Source: Gossypium raimondii (Eukaryota; Streptophyta; Magnoliopsida; Malvales; Malvaceae). Taken from it: a stretch of DNA of 64,000 nucleotides. Positions 12,589 to 25,330 of this stretch are shown piece by piece (the first letter of the stretch is position 1; each line of letters begins with the position of its first letter). The translations under genes were made by a program, and so were the position numbers. The stretch spans positions 54,321,980 to 54,385,979 of the forward strand of contig NC_068575.1 in the NCBI RefSeq assembly GCF_025698545.1. The letters run 5' to 3'. The notes under the pieces are model-generated. The model made no database searches. It saw nothing but the letters and a program-made list of their open reading frames with translations, and was not told where the DNA came from.

Positions 12589-13802
12589 AAGTGCTCTGCT
12601 TGTGTAAAAAAGTATTTTCAAAACTGCAGCAAGTTTTGAGCTGGGTCTTACGAGTATATAATGGGCAATACTAAATGATGTCTTTCTATGAATAGACTTG
12701 AACTTGATATATCTAATGTACAGAAAAAAAAAATTATATTAACAAATACTGGCAATCGAACAAAATGATCTTATGTTCCATAGGAGTTTGATGTAAATAA
12801 TAGTATTCTCTCTCTTGATGGACTGTAAATTTGAATAGAAATGTAACCTGTACAGTCATGTTTTCCATAAATGGATATAATTCTTTCAATTATTGTTGGA
12901 GCCACTATCAGATGTTGATAAAGGATAGAACCTGTCTCAAATTGTTGGGGCAGACTCAACCCAGTAACCCATGTCTTCTGAAATTAAATTGCAGTGGAGA
13001 AATCGTGTACCTGAAATAAATTGGATAAATCGAAATCATTCTCCACAAGAATAAAAGGATGAGGGATATGCAGACCTGTATAGCATCAGGTGACATTTTT
13101 TCATTATGTCGAAAATGTCACTCGCCTACTCCACATTTCGTGCACTGTCTGGATTTCATCAATGGAAACAAGGAGATAAGAACTGAATTGATTCCAAAAG
13201 TAGAATATAAAGAACCATATAATCAAGTTTCAAGAATAGCGCACCCAAACATCCAGTTGATCTTGAGCATGAATAGCAGCATCAATATCACCTTTCACTG
13301 ATTTCTCATGGCAGGACCTCTTTTGCACCCAAAAAAAATCTAGTTAAGACTAGGAAGAACAAAATAAAAAAAGCAAAAGAGCAGTTAAATAGTTTCTACA
13401 AACCAGTGGATGTCCTGCAGGCTGCAACCGTAAGGCAGGCAAGCAAACCTTTACTTTTCATTTTGCCGTTTCAATGCATCTAAAACGTTATAGTGAATAA
13501 GATCACCAGAGTAGAATAGTAAACACAAGGGCGTATATATGCTGAAAAGAACCCAAAGCAAGGGCCATTCAATACTTAAAGCTTCTTATCTAAGTCTATT
13601 TCAAAGGAGTTTTTAACTACAACTGCATTGTCCAGGAAAGTGATTAAGCCAATATAGACATATAGTACACACACTTTGACATAAGGTCTAGTGAGCTGCA
13701 AGTCTTAAATTTAAACATGATAGTAAATCAGACACGGGGAAAATTAGAGATCACAAGCAGCAAACAGAATTTTCCTTTGTTGATTGGATGCAATAGTGTA
13801 AT
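12589..13802. other. intergenic between convergent genes (two 3' UTRs)
   Basis: About 1.2 kb holding the 3' UTRs of ATG1 (+) and LHY (-). Short open frames here have no recognisable domain and no splice support. Confidence 0.7.
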
Positions 13803-16800
13803 TCAAGTCAGTGCTTCCCCTTCCAAGCGTATCCTCTTGGGATCTTTCTCTTCACCTTGACTGCCTGTGTTCATCACTCTGCTTTCCTTGGCCTCCACAG
13901 AACACCTTTTGTAAGGTTTAAATCCTGTTTGACGGGCCTTAAGCTTTTCATGTCCTAGCCCAATCGTCAGCAAGCTCTCGTCCACAATGTTCTTAGCTTT
14001 TGACAACGCTTTTTTCTCGACTCCTTGATTATCAGAACAAGATCGGCATGCCTCGCTGGAGAAGTGTAAAACTGATGTCTCTCCATTATTCTGATCTGGA
14101 TTTTGCTCATCTGCACCTACACTTCCCTTTTGCTTCTCCGTATTCTCTCTGTCATGAGGAGGAGAAAAGCTTTGTGGTAGTACTTCTCTGGAGAAGAGAG
14201 CTTGAAAAGCCAGTCGGCCCTGACAAAAACAAACATAGCTACCGAATAGTAGTGGATCCACAAATGTAACAATATCACAATAAAAATGGAATGAAAACAA
14301 AATTAAAGCTGCATGAAAAAAACACACACATCAACTCACCCCTTCAGATACCTCCTTCCAAGAATCACTCAGGTTGGTACTGCTTCTGCCACGGCGATTG
14401 CTACATTCAACTTGTGGATGATTTGCATCAGCTGCCTTCGAATCTTCCTTTTGTTCCTTGTCTTCCTTGTTCTTTTCTAATACATCCATCTCCACGTCGC
14501 TAGAAGAAGGTGTATTGGAACCACATGAAGATCGGTCAACTTGTTTTCCATTCTTTGTTTTATTTGGATCTTGAGGCTCAGTTACTGCAGTTGCTTTCAC
14601 TTCAGTATTTGCTTTTGCCTCACCACTCTCTTCACGGTCTGATGATGATGTAGGTGATTTAGATGCTGATCGTTGACATTGCATAGCTTCAGCATATTGA
14701 GGGTCCAACCGTTGATCCTGCATAGATGGATCTTGACCAGCATACATTTTTCTTTCCATCTTTGCAGCCGGAGCTTCACCATTCTCCATAGGAGTTACTG
14801 TAGCAGTGGATGCAGGAGCACAAGTACAGCCAGTCTGCAGAGGAGCACATACGGAAAGCAGTCCATGCGCAGCCCACCAAGCAGTGGCAGCTGCAATTGC
14901 AGCCATACCTGTAGCAGAGTTCATTTGTCTAGAAGGAAAACCTTCCTGGTCACAAGCAGGAGAATCATCAGAATTTTGAACATTTGCATATGGCCAAAAT
15001 GTAGCTGCAAAGCTTGCTGCAGCATGAGCAGCTGGATTCTGTAATAAAGTAGATACAACGAGACTTGAAAAAGCGGAAGAGACGTGTAGAAATGATCGGT
15101 AGTCCTCTTGATTGGGCTGAAGATGCATAAAGGGAGTATGAAACGTTGGAAACGCCTGATGAGTTGATCTTGGTGCATTATTCTGATGTGCAGTGGTAGC
15201 AGATGCCGCTGGATTTGCAAACAGGTTAACTTGTCCATGAATATCACCCATAGGGTGAAATATAGAATCCTGAAAAGTTATATCCATGGAAGGATTTGGA
15301 GCACATGTTCCTGGGCTTCCATCGAGGACATGCACAGCAACATGTTGAGGATTATTATGAGTGGCTTGCATCTCATCTGTACATATAGCACCGTCCATAT
15401 CATCTTTTCTCTGAACTTGAGCTGGTTTCTCATATGAAGTGCAAGAATTCTCCAAGTTTGAAGGCTTACTTGTATCTTTATTAATTGTCTGTAAGACATC
15501 AAGTTTATAAGCCTCATAAATTTTTTAAAGTTCAAGAATGACATAGGATAGAATTCATATTTATCATGATTTACTACCTCCTTTACTGAAGGTACAAACT
15601 CCCTAAGAGGGCAAGAATTTCTAAGCACTGTTGATGTTGGTATAAAATTCTTGTTCACAGAAGACATGGAGGAGCAGTTTGCTTCATGGAGAAGGGTAAA
15701 AACCTCAGAGCAATTATCATCTAGAATTTCTTTCAGATTTGAAGATTTTTCATCTCTGCTAGATCTCTGGCAGAAAAAGGAACATATTAAGATTAGACAA
15801 TATGTGGAACATAACAAAGGACATGCATTAGATAAGTGAGGTATACGAGGAACTGAAATTAACCTCTGGGAGTGGTTCTTTCTCCAAGTTGAAAGCCTGT
15901 TTGCAATGCAAAGAAGATACTGGAGTTTCAGATTTTCCATCCTTTGCTCCCATCTGCACAGAGGTAGCAGCACTCATTTTCCGAGGGTAAGGGTTTCTCG
16001 GTTTTCTTTTAGGACGTGGAGGTGGAATTTCTATATCAAGAGCTTGACCAGTTGGAATGCCCTTAGTAAGTGCTTCCTTCTCCAGCTGAGAATGGAATAT
16101 TTGTTAGCAGTCTCAACTCAAATGAAAATGGAGAAGTAAAATGTTTCTAGTCATTGATGGTGCCATTTATTTTCTCTGGAATTAATTTAGATAAGGAGAC
16201 AAAGTTGTTTTTCTAATATGAATAAAAAAAATATAATCTGACTAGAATAATACTAAGCATTATCAGGAAACTAGAAGTCCATGAAAAATTTCTGTAACAT
16301 CTACTTATAACTCTTACATGAGGTTAACGCAAAATTTTATACACTTGCTGTCAATATGGCCTGTTTTACATACATCAGACAATTTTGTGACAGTTTTTCC
16401 TACCCTCACCTAAGAAAGTATACACACAATTTCAGCTTTCAAATCAGGTAAGCTCATTCCATAAGCCACCTTTTAAGAGTTATTTACAGTTTTCAGTCCT
16501 TAAAATCCACATTGAATTCTCTCAAAAGGATCCTACACGATATAACATTTTGACTGTAGCAGACATACAAAAAGGCCACAATTGAACATACATGCACAAT
16601 CATTGACTAAATTAACTGCTTGGCTAAACCAGCCCCCAATTTTTATTAGGAGAAAGCTTTAAAATGGCATAAATATAGGGGAGCGAGAGGATCAGTCTAC
16701 GTATAGATGGAAGAAAATTACCAGTGGTTTCTTAGGAATCACAGTTTAAGTTCAGGATGAATAAGTTCGATTTTCATAGAGCTGATTATGAAGGAAACAG

Positions 16801-18238
16801 TAATTGACAATCACTGTCCATGGATGTTGAAAAATTCAAGTTGAAGCAGAGTCAAAACTTTGGCATAATCTAGCCCTGATGCAGCCTTAGTTCGGGTCAG
16901 CCCAAATTCTCTCCTTACAACCTCAAAATGGGTGTACTTCATTCTCTATAATAATTCAGGCTATATGTCGCTACGTGACTTTTATATGCCAAAAACCCAT
17001 ATATATTAAATCCAAATCCTCTGTTATGGTAGATTAAGTGTAAAATTACATCAGCAAGTTCAAAAAGTGAACAGACAAGTGAATGCCTGGTGCATAAAAT
17101 GAAATTCCAACAAGGAAGTAACCATTTAAAACAATGGAGAAAAATGGAGCCACGCTCCTTTATTTTCTCACAGATCAGACTCCTATGAAGATAAAACCTT
17201 CCATGCACACATCTGATCACTGTTTTCATACCCAAATAAATGGAAGTGAAGTAGCCGACATCTCCAGAACAACAAAGCATCTTTCTAGAGAGGGGAAAGG
17301 CTTCACCTAAATGTGGTAGCAAAATTACTTTGGTTATAAAATTAGTATCAAGGTTGCTGCCTTTTCTAGATATGATAGAAGTGCTTGTTCGCATAATTGG
17401 CTATAAATCTGATCACTGTTACAGAACTAATGTTTTAACAGAAAGCTATTGAGTATTTACATGTATTAGGTTCAACTCTTTCTCCTCAATATGTTATTCA
17501 GATGTGCCAGGGGAACCTCTATAATATTCTCTTGGTTGCAAGTAAGTGTTAAAAACAATATGAACTATAAAGTAGAGAGTAACCATAATATTCCCAACAG
17601 TTGAGGGATCAACATTTCATATACTTATAGCAGAAACAAGAGTTAAGAAGCAGAAAAATACATTGGATATAAGCATAAGCAAGAAGGCACCAAATGACCT
17701 TAGAGAAGAATTTTTGAGCATGACTCCTGATCTGGACAGCAGTCTTAGTTCCTATGTGTTCTGCGAATCACCAAGTAAACAGAAATGAGAGAAAAAACAG
17801 ATATTTAGTTAAGACAACAGTAAATTACTAAAGCATTTCATATGGAACTACTAAGTACTAACAAATTTTAGCTCCAATCCAGCAGTTGAAATATTTCTGT
17901 ATCTTCCACCTCCACCCACCAACAAAAAGAAATAATAAGATGGAAGAACAAGTGAAAACCTTCAATGCGTTGCCAAGCTCGTCCATAGAGCTTCAAGGCC
18001 TCTAGGAACCTATTATGCTCCTCCTCAGTCCATCGTTCACGTTGTTTTGTAATAGTATAAGGCTTCCTAGTCTACCATTCAAAACGAAAATTAATTAAAT
18101 AATTGAGGTTGTAACAATAAGAACTCCAATTTTTTTACAATTTCAAATTGCATAATTTAAAAGAAATAGAAAACAGTTTCCTCATTTGATAATTAATACC
18201 TTAATTAAAAGTTCTTCTCCGGAGGAGTATGCGTCCAT
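13803..18238 (-). CDS. LHY: LATE ELONGATED HYPOCOTYL (LHY/CCA1-type) clock MYB transcription factor
   Basis: LHY is a morning-phased nuclear repressor of the plant circadian clock that binds evening elements in evening genes. Coding exons on the - strand: 18238-18200, 18071-17960, 17760-17699, 16085-15864, 15766-15578, 15488-14340, 14219-13803, giving 729 aa; every phase closes. The single MYB repeat spans residues about 21-71 ([16 protein letters not shown], then [19 protein letters not shown], with the SHAQKFF signature at 63-69). It is followed by the conserved proline-rich basic stretch [18 protein letters not shown]. The large exon 6 carries the Ala/His-rich and Ser-rich central region. 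The C-terminus has the family stretch [18 protein letters not shown]. Intron 3 (16086-17698) is long, about 1.6 kb. It converges with ATG1. Confidence 0.95.
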
Positions 18239-19300
18239 TTACAGGACCTGGGAGCTCTACCGCTGCTTCAAATCCTCTGTAACGAGCAACGGGTAAATCG
18301 CGAAACTCCTTTCATTTATTTCGACATCCAAAACTATAAATAGCAATGCCGATTTTGAACTCCAAAAAACCTGATGATAGCTATTTACTGCTGCAAAACA
18401 CAAAAGCCAACAACAATCGATAGATATCCGTCTCTGGTTTTTTTTTTCATTCCAATTAATTTTACTTCCTCATCATTCATAATCATAATAATTAATAAAC
18501 AGACTGAACTACTTTATTTATAATCACATAGTAAACTTTGAACTAAAGTTAAATCTCTGGAAAATAACAAACAAATAAATAAAGGACATCCACCGTAACA
18601 AAGAGAAGAAACGGCTTCTCCCAAAGATTAAAAGAAAATTCCTTTACTCAGAATCCTCACCAAAACGAACCCGTAGACGCCAAAACCTTTCGAGAAATGA
18701 GAGGAAAAAAAACTTTGATTAGTAATTAACGAGACACTTGCACATACATCCTTCCGGTAAATGCAAAACTTTGCCGTTTTAGCAACCAAAAACATAAATA
18801 AATTTGAGGAAAAAAAAGATCCTTTACCTTCTATTTGGTTGCCAGAGGGGGGGGGGAAATCAAACACTTTTTCTTTTGTCACTCTGCTCAACTGCGTATA
18901 AGGAACATAAACTTAAACTCAGGTGAGCAGAGTTTTTAACAAAGCAAATTATTTTAGGTGGCAACCAAACGGAAAATAAAGAAAGAAATCCTGAAAATGC
19001 GGTGGAAATACCTTGAGAGATAGCCATGGAAGACGATAATTCTGGAAGCAACGATCACGCATGAGAGAAAGAGTTCAACAAGGACCTGTTAGCGAAATCA
19101 TATTTTCCGGCAATGAAGAGATCGGAATCGACATCTGAAAACAGTTTTTTTAATGGATAAAATATTTAGAAGAGAGTGAAGAAATAAAGCTGAAGATGAA
19201 AGCTGGCTCGTTTCTGGTGAGACCTAAAACACCAGAAACAACAGTTTGGGGAGGAGTAAGGAGAAATCTCAGCCACTACAATTTCCTGTGGAATTATTTT
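18239..19300 (-). other. LHY 5' leader region with probable leader intron(s) and upstream ATG
   Basis: LHY/CCA1 transcripts commonly have a spliced 5' leader. Here a leader segment around 19030 contains an ATG (MAISQ) and then the donor-like CTCAAG|gtattt at about 19012/19011. This would place a short upstream reading frame in the leader if that exon is transcribed. Exon borders cannot be fixed without transcript data. Confidence 0.35.
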
Positions 19301-19656
19301 CTTAAAAAAAAAAAAGGAAATTGGGCGAGTTCAATTTTGTTTTGATGCAAAGATAAAAAGAGTAATTAGGAAGAATCGGAATGTACGAGTGGGAAATGAA
19401 ATTCAACCTTGCGAAAGAATTCATTTGAGCTGGCTGAGAAAGAGAATGAACGGTGAACAGTAAACAGAAATGAGAGAGGCAACAGGATGCTGCCAATTGG
19501 CAGTAATTTAGTGGCTCATTTAGGTGTAGCCCACCTTTGCGCTTTTTCTCTATTTTTTTTCAACTTGTTTGCTTTGCTTCTTACCATTCACTTCAAATCT
19601 CAGCCACAAGTTCCCATTCTGTGAGGTTAAGTCCGTAAAAGCGCCTCCAGATATGC

Positions 19657-19662
19657 CACGTG
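19657..19662. promoter_or_regulatory. G-box CACGTG in the LHY upstream region
   Basis: A perfect palindromic CACGTG lies 1.4 kb upstream of the LHY ATG, within a patch with more ACGT cores (TTGACGTG at 19673-19680 and TACGTGGC near 19773). G-boxes bind bHLH/bZIP factors and occur in LHY/CCA1 promoters. The role here is inferred from position only. Confidence 0.55.
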
Positions 19663-20275
19663 GGACCCTCTTTTGACGTGTGACTTCGCCGCCTGCCAGT
19701 TTTCCCCGGTTGCATCCGTACCACCAAGTATGAAAAAGTGGATGGCATTGCGCCAGCGTAGCATGGGCAACCGGTACGTGGCCTTTGGGTCAGATACGAA
19801 GTCATGCACTAATATCGGCCTCTCGGGCTAAGCAGCACGAGACGAGGGGACAGGATGTCAAGTTCGACGTCTGCGGTTCATGCACTGCCACGAAAATTAT
19901 CTCAATTTTAGAGTTTTCTTTCAAAAATATATATATAAATATATAACAACTTTGTAATTTAACTATCATTTTTAAAATAAATAATAATGTAACTGCTTAC
20001 ATTACATCTAAGAGCACGTTTGGTTCGCTGCAATGGATTAAAGGTGTAATGAAACAGAGGCATAATAGGTAATCCTTTTGTTTGGTTGAATAGAATGAAA
20101 TAGAACTGTAATAGTATTCTTGTGTTTAGTTGAATGGAATGAAGTTGTAATAGCATAAGGGAAAAAACTAAAATGACTATAATACCCTTAGCAAAAATTT
20201 TTTAGGTAAATGATTATTGTTGTTGTTATCAAATTTTAATAAGATAATTAATATCAATAATAAATAATTTAATCA

Positions 20276-20540
20276 CATTTAAAATAATTATTATTAAATA
20301 TATTTTAATTAAAATATATAATTTAATAAAATTCTTAATAATAAATATTCTTATATGAATTTACTAAAATCATAATATATAATACTATAAAATATAATTT
20401 AAAATAATTATTATTAAATATATTTTAATTAAAATATGTAATTTAATAAAATTCTTAATATTAAATATTCTTATATGAATTTACTAAAATCATAATATAT
20501 AATACTATAAAATATAATTTAAAATAATTATTAAATATAT
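20276..20540. repeat. 120-bp direct tandem duplication, two copies plus a partial third
   Basis: The line beginning AAAATAATTATTATTAAATA at 20281 recurs at 20401 exactly 120 bp later with about two differences. A shortened start of a third copy follows at 20521. The units are very AT-rich, sit in the left subterminal part of the Harbinger element, and have no coding potential. Confidence 0.9.
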
Positions 20541-20850
20541 TTTATAATCTACTTTATTATTTTTAAACGCAATACATATTTAATGTGCTAAAATATCATT
20601 AGTGAAACAAATAATTTAATTATTCTACAATAAAAAATATTAGCAGTAATAAATAACTTGATAATTATATTTTGCATAAACATAATTTTCATATATTAAC
20701 AAAAGGTTAGATGAAAATGAAATTCTACATCATAATTCATATGTTATACAATTTTACAACATCAAAAAATTTGAAAATTGTAGTGACATACCATCCCAAA
20801 TATTACAAACATAAAAAGTTACGAAAATATCATCAAGAGAACCATGATTT

Positions 20851-21903
20851 TTAATGGTCAGCAAGAAATCTTCTGACCCATACCAACCGCACATCAGAAG
20901 GTAAACTAAAGAAAATGAGCATTTGAGTTGGATGATCTTGAATTTTACTCAAAGCTCGATACCGCTCATCCACAGTTAAACATTCTATTTCACATAAGGT
21001 TGGATATAAATTTGTAGCTTTTTCTTGGATGATCTGGAATTCTTCTGACTTCTGTTGAACTACCACATCGGAGGCAATACTCCTACTGATTTGTTCGCCA
21101 ATGGCCCGCATGTTTTCCGCCAATAAAGTGGCAGCATCATGAAATGAAGAAGAAATATTATCACTTGCATCAGAATTCTTCTTTTTCTTCTTTGAAGATG
21201 AGGAACCCCCTTGGTTTCTATCTGTTGCGCTCGAGAGCGTAAATATCCATGTCATCCAAAGAGACATCACTCATGATCATAAAATTCGTTTCTTTCTTCA
21301 TTAACATCTGTAGTAGGTACATCCTGAACATTTATTTCTTCAATAACATCAGCGGCTGTTTGAGCATCTTTACCAGTCGCTCGATCTCGTGCGTAGATGG
21401 CAGTAAGTTGGTCGTAGTAAGGGAAACTACGATGTCTGAATTGACCCGGCTTCTTTATGATTCTATAAAAATGAGGAAATCATATTAGTTATAAGTTTGG
21501 TAAAAATAAGATAATAAAGACTTGAAATAATTCTTACATTTAAATAAGAGTCCTAAAACGCATCTTCAGCAACAACGAGCTGGCTATGCTCATCCCAACC
21601 AAAACCGCTATTGTTTTGGCCATTAAGCATGTCATACACGATTGACCAATTCCTTTTTAGTAACCTAATCCTCGATTCAATATTAGGTCTAGCCTTCAAC
21701 ATTGCATTGGGTAAAACATTTTCTAACATTTTTTCCAACTCGTTTAAATAACTGGCTTTGAACCCCGTATCAGCATTAAATGTTCCAACATTGTGCAAGT
21801 CCACCATGCATGAAACCAATGTTGCATCTTCTTCTAGAACCCATTTCCTTTTTGTTCCTCGAGAAGCTTGGGAAGAAACATTTGATTCTGAAACACCTGA
21901 CAT
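20851..21903 (-). pseudogene. Harbinger ORF: Myb/SANT-like DNA-binding protein, broken
   Basis: The N-terminal piece (21903-21553) contains the plant Myb/SANT-like domain: KRKWVLEEDATLVSCMVDL and SRIRLLKRNWSIVYDML. It ends at VAEDAF with a TAG where the family has tryptophan. The C-terminal piece (21270-20851) has the usual lysine-rich stretch, a helical region (LAENMRAIGEQISRSI) and the terminal LPSDVRLVWVRRFLADH. In PIF/Harbinger elements this protein helps bring the transposase to the ends. The stop and loss of frame between the pieces suggest it is inactive. Confidence 0.85.
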
Positions 21904-22200
21904 AATCATCTTAAGAAAAAAATAAATTAAAATTAAGTTTAATATCATGAATCAAAAGGTGAACACTTTATAAAATTGAAATTAAGTTCAATATCATGAA
22001 TCAAAAGCTCAACACTGTATAAAATTATAACACATGATGAATGAAAAGAAATTAAATTATAATTTAACAAGTTTAGTACAATAAAAAAAACAATTCAAAC
22101 ACCACCAAAGTTTCACAAAATAGATACATAAAATAACATAAACAAATTAACTCAAACTCATTTTGTCCCTAAACCTAACTAATTTCTAGATGCTTGCCAT

Positions 22201-23576
22201 TCATTGAACATTTGGTTGGCTAGTTCCATCCTCCAAATAGCCCAAGCATCCGATGGATGAATATTTAAAAATATTCGGTTCATCGTCATCTACCACATTA
22301 CTAGGTAATCCTTCTCCCACCTCCGCTTCAATAGGATCAATACTCATATGGGTTCGAATAAAATTATGGAGCAAACAACATGCAATAATGTATCTATTAT
22401 GCACCCTTACAGGATAGAATGATGGACTCCTAAGTATTCCCCATCTAAGTTTTAATAACCCAAAGCATCTTTCAATAACATTACGTGTTGAGGCATGTTT
22501 CATATTAAAAAATTCTTGCGGAGTACTTGGCTGAGAACCCTGATGCCACTCAGTCAAATGATATCGTTGTCCTCTAAAAGGTGTATGAAATCCCTCACAA
22601 TTTGTGTATCCAGCATCAACTAGATAATAACAACCTATAAAAAAACTTTTTTTAAAATGATTAAGAGTCCCAAAAAAAGTTTGATCTTAATAAATAATTC
22701 AAAGTCCTCTAACTATCCACTTTACCATGAGGAACTTTTAGTCCATGTCTCCTACTAATGGCATCTCGAAGAACTCATCCATCAACAACAGAACCTTCCC
22801 AACTAGGAAGAACATAAACAAATTGCATATCAGGTTTACAAACACCTAGCATATTTGTTGCTATGTCACCTTTTCGCTTTCGATATCTAGGTTTATCAAC
22901 TGTTGGAACCCTAATCTTGATGTGGGTTCCATCAAGAGCACCTAAATAATTCTATATCACATGTTATAAAATCTTGAGTTAGGATACTAAATTTAAATCT
23001 AAATCAACTAAATTATGTACAAGCTATATATAAAACTCAGTCCAATACCTTAAACCATTTCCACCTTGTGTCTGAAGAATTAGCTGTAATTGGCTCTGCC
23101 TTTTTAAATAACACATCTTGTAAGCATATGACAGCATTTAAAACACTATGAAATGATCTGCTAACAGTTTCCCCGGACCTATTGAAGTGATGCTTGATAA
23201 CTCGATTTTTAAAGTGATGGGAAATGATATGTAAAAACATTGTCACTTGCTCATGAAGAAGCATGTTCCTTGACGACTTCAATCCCCCTAACGTTTGTAA
23301 CATCTCACATAGTTTAAAAAAGGCAAATATATTCATCCTAACTTGTTCAATACAGGTTTCATCACTAGCATATATAAGCCTTTTCACATAATCCCGTTGT
23401 GCATAAAAATCTAAAATATAGGACCTAATCCTTGGTCTATAAGTATGTAGGCTATGGCTGGCACCCAATGTAAGCAAGAACCAACTCGCAATTCTACAGA
23501 TTTGCAACCATATTGTCAATGCAATACCAATTCTTTTCGCCTCACACTTTGTGCAATTAAAGGCGATTTGAGCCAT
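22201..23576 (-). pseudogene. PIF/Harbinger DDE transposase, interrupted by a nonsense codon
   Basis: Segments in order on the - strand: a helical N-terminal part (23576-23037) with HEQVTMFLHIISHH and FNRSGETVSRSFH; a middle part (about 22945-22730) with the first catalytic Asp in GALDGTHIKI; and a C-terminal part (about 22640-22201) with the second Asp in VDAGYTNCEGF and the Glu in NVIERCFGLLKLRW. So all three DDE residues are still readable. A TGA at 22775-22777 sits where the family has Arg in SVVDGRVLRDA (a CGA-to-TGA change). This kills the full-length protein. Confidence 0.88.
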
Positions 23577-24919
23577 TCTTGCAAGATATTAATGTGTTCC
23601 ATATTGTCAAATCGTAGTAAAAGTGTCACATTTCTCCAATCATAATTTCAATAACAGTAAAATAAAATTAAATGATTTAATTGCCAAAGAACTTACAATG
23701 ATTGTGTGAAAAGAAGACGTTCAACTGTGGGTGGAGGAAGCAATCAAACAAGCCGCTTCAATAGGAAGCAATAACACACTATCAAAGAAAAATGAACAAT
23801 ACAAATTTAGAATCTTTACGAAGCAAAAAATAGAAATTAAAATTATCTTTGCAACTTAAATTTCATTTCTTTATATGGATATGTGTTTCATTAATTTTAT
23901 AAACAATTTATATTAATTACTTAAAGAATATTTAAAATTTATATCTCGTGTATCATTGTATTAAATTATTTAAATCTCATGTAACTTAACTATCTTTTAC
24001 TTTGCACTATCATCTCTAAGAAGAACATTTTAACATTTAACCGTATTTTTGACAACAATGTTACAAATTTAACATTAACAAACCACATTTTCCTTTAAAC
24101 AATTTTTAAAAGCACTTTCAATCATAATAACAATGAATAATTAGTACTTAAGCTCGATTTGGAACTCAACTTGAGACACCCAAAACTTCATTTAAACTTC
24201 TTAAAATGCTAAAATATTTTTAAAAAATCTATTATACAAGGAATTTATCCAGCATTTTAGTTAATTTTAATTAGGATTATTATTTGGTACTACAACCAAA
24301 ATTATGAAATCAACATGTGTCTCATTATTTATTTTTATTTTAAATGAAAATTAAGAATAAAGTGATAGTTTCTCAACTTCAATGTGGATTTGAAAATTTT
24401 TACCACTAATATATTGAATAATTGTTTTTAATCAAGTTGTTTACTTGATTATATCTAATGATCCAATTTTATTTTATTTTATTTACTCATGATTGGATTG
24501 GGTTTAATTTATAATGGTTCAAAAGTTGATATATATGTAATATTATTAAAATAATATTTTTAAATTTAATTATTTAAAATATTTTTAATTAATGCGTTGT
24601 ATATGAATATACACATTTAATTAGTTTTATTTTTAATAAAATATTTCTAATTAATTCCTTAAATTTTAATCACCTTACAATTTATTCATTGTATTATATC
24701 TAACGACTCATCTAAGTAATCACTAGTGGTTTGATCCTATAATTTCGTACAGGTCTTGTAATTGCTCGATTAAAATTTTCGAACTAGCTCAACTTAAGAA
24801 ATTTGATCCCAAATTCAAATTTTTCAATACCAATAAAAATCAACTTATTACATCACCACTGGCAAAATATAAAGAAAAACATTACTATGGAGTAAACTAT
24901 AAAAAAGAAGAACATATAG

Positions 24920-25330
24920 TTCTCATAGACACCGAAACTTGAGCTAAATGATGAAGTATCGTAATTGAGCCCATGATCCCTTAAATACTCATCATGGTCG
25001 ATATAACTCCTCAAGGGAGCAACATCTATCACTTTATCACTCTATCAAAATCATATATATATAAATTGATTAAGAAAAAATAAATCCAACACCCTACATT
25101 GCTATCCCATTCCTACATTGCTTCAAAAAAAGGTACCTTCCAGAGGCAGAGAATTAAAGCTCCATATAAAATATTCATTATAGTGCACCCTCACAGCTTC
25201 ATAAAGGGAAAAAAAAGAAGAGGGAAAATCTTGAAAATAATACATTTTCCTTTCTGATACGCTTGCAACCTTCAATAGGATCAAAACCAGGAGGCAGATT
25301 TCCACTTGGGATTGGCTCTATCTGCAGAAT
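24920..25330 (-). other. two unidentified coding-like segments inside the Harbinger element
   Basis: On the - strand, about 25325-25262 reads IEPIPSGNLPPGFDP and onward, and about 25020-24925 reads DVAPLRSYIDHDEYLRDHG and onward. Both have protein-like composition, unlike the surrounding AT-rich DNA, and could be exons of a captured gene. I do not recognise the gene. Splice borders are not clear, and the segments could be chance. Confidence 0.3.

Noticed and set aside
14000..15437. Several + strand open frames and - strand alternative frames across 14.0-15.5 kb
   Set aside because: They overlap LHY exons 6 and 7 in other frames; the LHY frame has the family signature and closing splice phases.
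19593..19809. Two overlapping - strand frames in the LHY upstream region
   Set aside because: They fall in the GC-richer promoter patch with G-boxes; no similarity to a protein family is recognisable.
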